A stretch of DNA of 11,169 nt, taken from DATLAN01 sp035527455 (GTDB lineage Bacteria > Planctomycetota > Planctomycetia > Pirellulales > Thermoguttaceae). The position numbers and the translations under genes are program-made. Position 1 is the first letter of the stretch, and every line of letters begins with the position of its first letter. The notes under the pieces are model-generated. The model saw only the letters and a program-made list of their open reading frames with translations. It was not told the origin of the DNA and ran no database searches. Below are positions 6,008 through 11,169 of the stretch, piece after piece. The DNA is taken from assembly GCA_035527455.1 (NCBI GenBank), contig DATLAN010000058.1, forward strand, positions 1 through 11,169. The letters run 5' to 3'.

Positions 6008-7924
6008 TTACTGGGCCAACACCCGCACGTCCCCCTGCCGCCTGGTGAACCCGATCCGGTCGAGGTATTCGCACAAGGGAACCGCATATTTCCGGGTGGT
6101 TGAAAGGATCTCGCGAACCTGGCCCACGGTCAGACCTTCGCCGCCGGAGAGCCGCCCTTTGAGGTCTTCCCGCATCTGCCGCTCCGCCTCGGCTTCCAGG
6201 TAGAACTCCGGCGAAATCGGCACCAATCGGCCTTCGGAGACCGCCAACGCGATCAATTCGGCGGCGACGGCCTGGTTGCGCGAGACTTGTTGCTTGACCT
6301 CCTGAAGCGACGGCGGCTGATAGGCGGCCCGGCGATAGATCTCGACGATCCGTTCGAGGATCTCCTGCTGCTGGTTCGACAATTGCGGTCCCTGCCCGGC
6401 CAACGCCACGCCTCGGTCGGTCAGCTTGATGCGGCCGGCGGCGGCCATCTGCCCGAACAACACTCCCATCAAGGCATCGTCGTGCAAATAGGCGAAACGG
6501 CTGGCCAGCGACGCCCGGTCCAACGTGGCGCGGAGCGGAAACTGCCGGTGCATCTTCTCCAAGATAGTCTCCACCCGTGCGGAGAGTTCCTCGACCACCT
6601 GTCGGTGAATGCGGACGGTGCGGGTGGGCGAGACTTCGACCTCCAACAACTCGCCCCGTTCGACCAGTGTGCGGCAGACGCCCTGCGGGTCGTCCACGCC
6701 GGCGGTTCGCGCCAAATTCCCAAGCTGCCACGGCCGCCAACCGGCAAAGTACAACGCGGCCGACGCCCGGACGGTCGGATCCTCCGAGCGGAGATCGGAC
6801 AGACGGGCCAACGATGGCTCTCGTTTGCGCCGCAGCCCCAAAGCGTCCGGATCGAGGACCTGACCGCCGCCGATCGTCACCACCGGGGACTCGCTGCGAA
6901 GGACGAACGGCTGACTCCACGTCGTCACCGCCGGCTGACTGAGGAAGACCTGTGCGAAGGCCCAATCGCCCGGGCTGAGCTGATCGCGATCCAGCAGGAC
7001 AACACGGGCCATCAATTCCGCAGTACCGACGTGCAATCGCACCCGGGCACGATTCTTCAGCGCCCTGGGAGCCGACGGCAACAGGCTCACGCGCACCGAC
7101 AGCCGCCGACTGGGAACCAGATGGCCGGGCGAGGCCAACTCGTGTCCGCGGGTCAACTGCTCATGGTGTACGCCGGCCAGATTGATCGCCGCCCGCTGTC
7201 CGCGATGGACCTCTTGGACCTCGCGGCCGTGGTTTTGCAGGCTGCGCACCCGGACGCGGATTTCGCCCGGCTCGACGGCCAACTCATCGCCCGTTGCCAC
7301 CTGCCCGCTGAGAACGCTGCCGGTGACCACGGTGCCGTGTCCTGCGATGGTGAAGGCTCGATCGATGGCCATTCGGAATGGACCCGCCTGGCGTCGCCGT
7401 ACCGACCGGGCGGCCTTCTCCGCCGCGTCGGCCAGCGCTGAGCGCAATTCGTCGAGCCCCATGCCCGTGGTCGCGCTGGTCCGCACCAACGGCGCTTCGG
7501 CCAGAAACGTGTCGGCCACCAACTCGCGGACCTCTTCCTCGACCAGCTCGATCCACTCCTCGTCGGGCAGATCGCATTTGGTCAGGGCGATCACCCCGGC
7601 ATCGAGTTCCAGCAGCCGAAGGATTTCGAGGTGCTCGCGGGTCTGCGGCTTCACCGAATCGTCGGCCGCCACGACCAGCAGTGCCAGATCGGTCCCGGTG
7701 GCCCCGGCGAGCATGTTCCGCACGAACCGCTCGTGGCCCGGCACGTCGACGATCCCCAGCCGGTATTCGCCCAACACCAACTCGGCGAATCCCAGCTCGA
7801 TCGTAATCCCGCGTTTTTTCTCCTCGGGCAGGCGGTCGGTGTCCACGCCCGTCAGCGCTTTGACCAGCGCCGTCTTGCCGTGGTCGATGTGCCCGGCCGT
7901 GCCCAGAATCAGATCGATGGCCAT
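6008..7924 (-). CDS. selB: Selenocysteine-specific translation elongation factor SelB
   Basis: SelB is the GTPase that brings Sec-tRNA(Sec) to ribosomes paused at UGA codons next to a SECIS element. From ATG 7924 the protein has 638 residues, a normal bacterial SelB length. The N-terminal GTPase shows G1 GTAGHIDHGKT (8-18), DTDRL (28-32), RGITIELGF (switch I region, 38-46), G3 DVPGHE (60-65) and G4 TKCD (115-118). Translation-factor beta-barrel domains follow (for example GTVVTGSVLSG). The C-terminal third is a run of winged-helix domains ending in STTRKYAVPLCEYLDRIGFTRRQGD, typical of the mRNA-binding end of SelB. The C-terminal winged helices and the absence of an EF-Tu-like end exclude EF-Tu. 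A second ATG six codons upstream (7942) is possible; 7924 was chosen because homologues typically begin a few residues before the LILGTAGHIDHGKT block. No Shine-Dalgarno is seen at either. No other sel gene is visible here. Confidence 0.96.
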   Translation of the reverse strand: MAIDLILGTAGHIDHGKTALVKALTGVDTDRLPEEKKRGITIELGFAELVLGEYRLGIVDVPGHERFVRNMLAGATGTDLALLVVAADDSVKPQTREHLEILRLLELDAGVIALTKCDLPDEEWIELVEEEVRELVADTFLAEAPLVRTSATTGMGLDELRSALADAAEKAARSVRRRQAGPFRMAIDRAFTIAGHGTVVTGSVLSGQVATGDELAVEPGEIRVRVRSLQNHGREVQEVHRGQRAAINLAGVHHEQLTRGHELASPGHLVPSRRLSVRVSLLPSAPRALKNRARVRLHVGTAELMARVVLLDRDQLSPGDWAFAQVFLSQPAVTTWSQPFVLRSESPVVTIGGGQVLDPDALGLRRKREPSLARLSDLRSEDPTVRASAALYFAGWRPWQLGNLARTAGVDDPQGVCRTLVERGELLEVEVSPTRTVRIHRQVVEELSARVETILEKMHRQFPLRATLDRASLASRFAYLHDDALMGVLFGQMAAAGRIKLTDRGVALAGQGPQLSNQQQEILERIVEIYRRAAYQPPSLQEVKQQVSRNQAVAAELIALAVSEGRLVPISPEFYLEAEAERQMREDLKGRLSGGEGLTVGQVREILSTTRKYAVPLCEYLDRIGFTRRQGDVRVLAQ

Positions 7925-8000
7925 GAGGGCATTGTACGGCATGACGACGCGCTGTCGAGGTCGAGCGGGGTCGGAAGCTGCCCGTTTTGCCTATCCTCTC

Positions 8001-8029
8001 TTGACGCCAACCGCCGCCCTCCGAATAAT
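8001..8029 (+). promoter_or_regulatory. Strong sigma70-type promoter upstream of the glycine-zipper lipoprotein
   Basis: TTGACG (8001-8006) and AATAAT (8024-8029) are spaced by exactly 17 bases and each matches consensus at 5 of 6 positions. Transcription would start near 8036 and give a leader of about 95 nt to the ATG at 8131. It lies in the gap between selB (minus) and the lipoprotein gene (plus). Confidence 0.6.
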
Positions 8030-8118
8030 CATCTCCTCATTTCCAGGCTGGCCGAGACCGATGCGGGTAATCTCCCGGCCGGCCGATGCCGATCTTCGTG
8101 GTCGGGGTTGTTCTTCTT

Positions 8119-8123
8119 GGGAG
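8119..8123 (+). promoter_or_regulatory. Shine-Dalgarno that decides the lipoprotein start
   Basis: GGGAG at 8119-8123 lies seven bases before ATG 8131. It supports this start over an in-frame ATG at 8086, because only the 8131 start gives a signal peptide of normal length and structure. Confidence 0.65.
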
Positions 8124-8130
8124 TCGAGAC

Positions 8131-8769
8131 ATGGATCACAGGATTTCGGGCACAGTTACGGTTGTGCTGCTCATGGTCGGTCTGACCGCCGGATGCCGAT
8201 CCCCATATCGGGCGGACCAGGGCGCGTTGTTCGGAGGGCTCTTGGGAGCCGGCACGGGAGCGATCATCGGCGACCAATTGGGCAACGCCGGTGCCGGTGC
8301 GGCCATCGGAGCCGGAATCGGCGCCCTCGGCGGCGGCGCGATCGGAAGCGAACTCGACGAGATCGAAGCCCAAAATCGGGCCATGATCGCCGCGAAACTC
8401 GGCCGCGAAGTGCCGGCCGGGCGCGTCAGCTTCGACGACGTAGTGGCCATGTCCCAGGCCGGGGTCGACGATGAGTTGATCGTCAACCACATCCGTGCCC
8501 ACGGGATGGTCTCGCCGCCGGGAACCTCCGACCTGATTTCGCTGAAGGAGAGCAACGTGAGCACGGCGGTGATCAGGGCCATGCAGGAACCGCCACGCGC
8601 CCCGGCTTCACGGCCGGTCGTCGTGCGCGAAACGGTACCGCCCCCGGTGATCGTAGAGCAGTACCATTACGGCCCGCCGGTGATCTGGGGCCCGTCGTAC
8701 AACCATCGCCCCTATTATCACCAGCCTCCTCGATCTCACCTCAACTGGGGATTCACCTTCCGGAATTGA
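8131..8769 (+). CDS. Glycine-zipper lipoprotein
   Basis: A 212-residue predicted envelope lipoprotein. Residues 1-22 are a lipoprotein signal peptide: short basic start (DHR), hydrophobic stretch (VTVVLLMVGL) and lipobox LTAGC with the lipidated Cys at 22. Residues 31-72 are a glycine-zipper segment with repeated GxxxG spacing (GALFGGLLGAGTGAIIGDQL, then GAGAAIGAGIGALGGGAIG), as in Gly-zipper/OmpA-type 17-kDa lipoproteins that insert into or pack against membranes. Residues 100-155 form a small helical region (VSFDDVVAMSQAGVDDELIVNHIRA followed by LISLKESNVSTAVIRAM) that looks like two related helical repeats. The C-terminal 60 residues are rich in Pro, Tyr and His (HYGPPVIWGPSYNHRPYY). It has its own promoter and ribosome site, and is probably monocistronic. 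The precise function is unknown; an envelope structural role is inferred. Confidence 0.85.
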   Translation: MDHRISGTVTVVLLMVGLTAGCRSPYRADQGALFGGLLGAGTGAIIGDQLGNAGAGAAIGAGIGALGGGAIGSELDEIEAQNRAMIAAKLGREVPAGRVSFDDVVAMSQAGVDDELIVNHIRAHGMVSPPGTSDLISLKESNVSTAVIRAMQEPPRAPASRPVVVRETVPPPVIVEQYHYGPPVIWGPSYNHRPYYHQPPRSHLNWGFTFRN

Positions 8770-8928
8770 CCCTTTCCTTGGCGGCCTCCTTGCCATCACG
8801 CCGCCGGGCCGTTACAAAAAGGATTTGGGGCCTTCCGTATCCTGGTTGTCTTGCGTGACTCGGATCGAGGCTCCCTGCAACTCCCTCCAGGCCGGACGGT
8901 CGAGTTCCAGGCGGTCCGTCTACCCCGA

Positions 8929-10389
8929 ATGAGTACAGCTTCTATCCCCCTGGGTCATGGTAACGACGGTCCGACGGTGGAAATGCCCGCCGTCGGCACG
9001 TTGGTCGAAGAACTCGTGCCGGCGCCGGACCCGGAGTATGCGTTTCTGTGCGTGTGCGGGCTGCCGCATTGCCTGTTTCTCGACAGTGCACTTCGGGACC
9101 CCCGATTGGGCCGCTACTCGTTCGTCACGGCCGATCCGTTCGACTATCTCGAACTGCCCCCCGACGGCACCGATGGGCTCGCCTTGCTGGAGCGGCGGAT
9201 GGCCCGATTCCAAACGGAAACGCTTACCGGTTTGCCGCCGTTCCAGGGTGGAGCGGCCGGGCTGCTCGGCTACGACCTCGGACGCAGCCTGGAAACGTTG
9301 CCCCTTCCGGCGACCGACGAGTTTCAAGTCCCTGCATTGGCCGTGGGACTCTACGACTGGGCGCTCGCCTTCGATCACGTCGAAGACCGCGCTTGGGTCA
9401 TCTCGCAAGGGTTCCCGGAACTCCATCCCGACCGCAGACGTCGCCGGGCGGCACAACGGCTCGAAGAAGTGCACGGTTTGCTGACCGGCGCGCTGATAGG
9501 GTCCAGGCCGCACTCGGCCGCACGGATCCTCTCGCCCGGCCAACTTGTCCCGCAATACCCGGTCGATGGACCCCGCGGCCTGACGAGCAACTTCACGGAG
9601 CCGGCCTATTTGCAGGCCGTCCAACGAGCGATCGAGTACATCTTTGCCGGCGACGTGTTCCAGGTGAATCTCGCCCACCGGCTGCTGTATCCCGCCGGTG
9701 ACGATTCGGTTTCTCTCTATCTGCGATTGCGCGAGCGTAATGCGGCACCGTTTGCCGGCTACTTCGACCTGGGCGATTTCCAGATCGTCAGCGCGTCGCC
9801 CGAACGGTTCCTCAAGGTATCCGCCGGTCAAGTGGAGACCCGCCCGATCAAGGGCACTTGTCCGCGATGCGACGTGCCGGAAACCGATCGGGCCGCCGAG
9901 AACGACCTCCGTCGGAGCGAGAAGGATCGGGCCGAAAACGTGATGATCGTCGATCTGCTGCGCAACGATCTCTCGCGCGTCTGCCGGCCGGATAGCATAC
10001 AAGTCAGCCAGCTCTGCGAAGTGGAGACCTACCAATACGTGTCGCACCTGGTCTCGGCCGTCTGCGGCCGGCTTCGCCAGCAGTGTTCTTTGATCGATCT
10101 GATTCGGGCGGCGTTTCCCGGCGGCTCGGTCACCGGCGCCCCGAAGGTCCGGGCGATGGAAATCATCACCGAGCTGGAGCGGGTCGCCCGGGGTCCGTAT
10201 TGCGGTTCGCTCGGCTACCTCGGGTTCGACGGGACGATGGACCTGAACATCTTGATCCGCACGATCACGGCCGGCCGCGGCTGGTGGCAGGCCCCGGTCG
10301 GCGGCGGCATCGTGGCCCAGTCGGTGCCGGAGGCGGAATACGAAGAGACCTGGCACAAGGCAGAAGGGCTGATTCGCTCGCTGAAATGA
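8929..10389 (+). CDS. pabB: Aminodeoxychorismate synthase component I (PabB)
   Basis: PabB uses ammonia from PabA to convert chorismate to 4-amino-4-deoxychorismate for p-aminobenzoate and folate. The chorismate-binding domain fills the C-terminal half. It shows FAGDVFQVNLAHR, SASPERF, RPIKGTCPR, LRRSEKDRAENVMIVDLLRN, FPGGSVTGAPKVRAMEII (TGAPK at 402-406), YCGSLGYLGFDGTMDLNILI and GGGIVAQSVPEAEYEETWHKAEG. The lysine in PIKGT (Lys308, motif 306-310) separates PabB from anthranilate synthase TrpE, which has PIAGT. The N-terminal half matches the variable PabB/TrpE N-domain (SRYSFVTADPF-like segment RYSFVTADPF, then GGAAGLLGYDLGR). From ATG 8929 the protein has 486 residues, about normal. The frame is open to a TTG at 8851, and a further ATG lies at 8980; none has a good Shine-Dalgarno. 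It is followed directly by pabA. Confidence 0.93.
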   Translation: MSTASIPLGHGNDGPTVEMPAVGTLVEELVPAPDPEYAFLCVCGLPHCLFLDSALRDPRLGRYSFVTADPFDYLELPPDGTDGLALLERRMARFQTETLTGLPPFQGGAAGLLGYDLGRSLETLPLPATDEFQVPALAVGLYDWALAFDHVEDRAWVISQGFPELHPDRRRRRAAQRLEEVHGLLTGALIGSRPHSAARILSPGQLVPQYPVDGPRGLTSNFTEPAYLQAVQRAIEYIFAGDVFQVNLAHRLLYPAGDDSVSLYLRLRERNAAPFAGYFDLGDFQIVSASPERFLKVSAGQVETRPIKGTCPRCDVPETDRAAENDLRRSEKDRAENVMIVDLLRNDLSRVCRPDSIQVSQLCEVETYQYVSHLVSAVCGRLRQQCSLIDLIRAAFPGGSVTGAPKVRAMEIITELERVARGPYCGSLGYLGFDGTMDLNILIRTITAGRGWWQAPVGGGIVAQSVPEAEYEETWHKAEGLIRSLK

Positions 10390-11033
10390 TCCTGCTGATC
10401 GACAACTACGACAGCTTCGTCTACAACCTGGCCCGATACTTCCAGCAGTTGGGGCAGGTAACGCACGTCGTTCGCAACACGGCCATCGACACCCAAGGCG
10501 TGCGCGAGTTGGCGCCCGAAGCGATCGTGCTCTCCCCGGGACCGTGTACGCCGCAGCAGGCGGGCTGCTCGCTGGAACTCGTCCGACAGTTCCACATGAA
10601 GCTGCCGATACTGGGCGTCTGCCTGGGACATCAGACGATCGCCGAGGCGCTCGGCGGTCGAGTGGTTCGGGCAAGAGAACCGGTACACGGCCGCAGCGCA
10701 CCGATCCGGCACGATGGGCGAGGCGTCTTTTCCGGGCTGCCCGAGGTGATCGTCGGCTGCCGCTACCATTCGCTCGTCGTGGACGAAGCATCGCTGCCCG
10801 ACTGCCTGGAGGTCTCCGCCCGACTGGGCGACGGGACGGTCATGGCACTGCGACACCGCCAATTCCCGGTGGTCGGGCTGCAATTCCACCCCGAGTCCAT
10901 CCTCACCGAAGCCGGCTATCCGCTCCTAGCCGGATTCCTCCGCATTGCCGGACTCCCAGTACCCACGGAAATCCCCCAACTGCCGCTTGCGGCTTCGCAA
11001 CGAACCGGCTCAATACCGCCGGAACTTGCGTAG
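10386..11033 (+). CDS. pabA: Aminodeoxychorismate synthase component II, glutamine amidotransferase (PabA)
   Basis: PabA is the class I glutamine amidotransferase that releases ammonia from glutamine for PabB. In many bacteria the same protein also serves TrpE. The 215-residue protein shows LLIDNYDSFVYNL at the start, LSPGPCTPQQAG (49-60), the nucleophile in GVCLGHQ (Cys79), the HG pair at 101-102, RYHSL (126-130) and the remaining triad members in LQFHPES (His168, Glu170). Its ATG overlaps the pabB stop as ATGA, indicating translational coupling and 1:1 production. An open frame extends upstream to 10083, but it lies inside pabB and is not used. The last 25 residues or so go beyond the usual PabA end (near position 190), are low in complexity and overlap a gene on the opposite strand. 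Confidence 0.95.
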   Translation: MILLIDNYDSFVYNLARYFQQLGQVTHVVRNTAIDTQGVRELAPEAIVLSPGPCTPQQAGCSLELVRQFHMKLPILGVCLGHQTIAEALGGRVVRAREPVHGRSAPIRHDGRGVFSGLPEVIVGCRYHSLVVDEASLPDCLEVSARLGDGTVMALRHRQFPVVGLQFHPESILTEAGYPLLAGFLRIAGLPVPTEIPQLPLAASQRTGSIPPELA

Positions 11034-11169
11034 CACCGTGATGTACAGATCGTACTTCTTCTCGATCGTCGTCGGCGGGAGCTGCACTTCGAACTCGACG
11101 TTGTCCACGTCGATCCGCTTCGTGACGAACATGTCGGCGTGGGGGATCTCCTTCTCCACCAGCTCGTTC
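11010..11169 (-). CDS. 3' end of an unrecognised gene (5' part off the window)
   Basis: A minus-strand frame enters at the right edge and stays open for 52 codons to TGA at 11012-11010. The peptide reads NELVEKEIPHADMFVTKRID, then VDNVEFEVQLPPTTIEKKYD and LYITVLRKFRRY. Coding character is supported by G/C at the third position of nearly all codons and by balanced, charged residues, unlike the shadow frames. Its last 24 bases overlap the end of pabA, tail to tail. I do not recognise the family; the end looks like the last strands and basic tail of a soluble protein. Confidence 0.65.
   Translation of the reverse strand, partial: NELVEKEIPHADMFVTKRIDVDNVEFEVQLPPTTIEKKYDLYITVLRKFRRY

Noticed and set aside
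5625..6965. 446-codon minus-strand open frame crossing the terminator into selB
   Set aside because: Different frame from selB; arginine/glycine-rich composition; passes through the terminator hairpins.
7182..8474. 430-codon plus-strand open frame over the selB start and lipoprotein gene
   Set aside because: Serine/arginine-rich shadow overlapping two well-supported genes in other frames.
8780..8805. Hairpin GGCGGC-N14-GCCGCC after the lipoprotein gene as a terminator
   Set aside because: The stem is only 6 bp with a 14-base loop and no T-run follows, so it does not meet the usual form of an intrinsic terminator.
8929..10389. Anthranilate synthase TrpE as alternative identity of pabB
   Set aside because: The PIKGT lysine motif is the PabB signature; TrpE has PIAGT.
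8920..10791. 623-codon minus-strand open frame over pabB and pabA
   Set aside because: Both plus-strand genes have full sets of catalytic motifs. The long antisense frame follows from high GC third-position bias.

Overview
The window looks like a chromosomal segment of a GC-rich planctomycete, probably from the Pirellulales/Rhodopirellula side. The main reason is the large protein at the left edge. It starts with the planctomycete-type N-terminal sequence containing LEQRQLLS (the LEPR-XLL type) and continues through calcium-binding SdrD-B-like modules, tandem cadherin-like repeats and an 'NSDWD ... INGIMIDV ... VFYFGN' module that I associate with planctomycete exported proteins. Taxonomy is inferred from protein style only; there is no rRNA or tRNA in the window.

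Layout from left to right. (1) Positions 1-4204, minus strand: one uninterrupted frame of 1401 codons for a giant exported modular protein whose C-terminus lies beyond the left edge. The long plus-strand frames over this region are shadows. (2) Positions 4205-4923: about 720 bp without a convincing gene. It contains a good Shine-Dalgarno for the giant gene, a locally AT-rich patch with a candidate minus-strand promoter and a small palindrome, and a candidate plus-strand promoter. (3) Positions 4924-5892, plus: a soluble diadenylate cyclase (DisA_N/DAC domain) with an extra N-terminal alpha/beta domain, predicted to make c-di-AMP. (4) Positions 5906-6006: a compact convergent terminator made of two self-complementary hairpins that are also inverted copies of each other. 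(5) Positions 6008-7924, minus: selB, the selenocysteine-specific elongation factor. (6) Positions 7925-8130: divergent control region with a strong-looking sigma70-type promoter. (7) Positions 8131-8769, plus: glycine-zipper lipoprotein. (8) Positions 8929-11033, plus: pabB-pabA, the two subunits of aminodeoxychorismate synthase, overlapping by an ATGA junction. (9) Positions 11010-11169, minus: the 3' end of an unrecognised gene that overlaps the tail of pabA.

Functional picture. Apart from pabBA, the genes are separate transcription units with unrelated jobs: a surface or exported protein, second-messenger synthesis, selenoprotein translation, an envelope lipoprotein and folate biosynthesis. 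This looks like ordinary, non-mobile chromosome. No transposase, integrase, CRISPR, toxin-antitoxin pair or phage gene was seen. The most unusual items are the diadenylate cyclase architecture, the nested inverted-repeat terminator, and the tandem repeats and unassigned middle domain of the giant protein.
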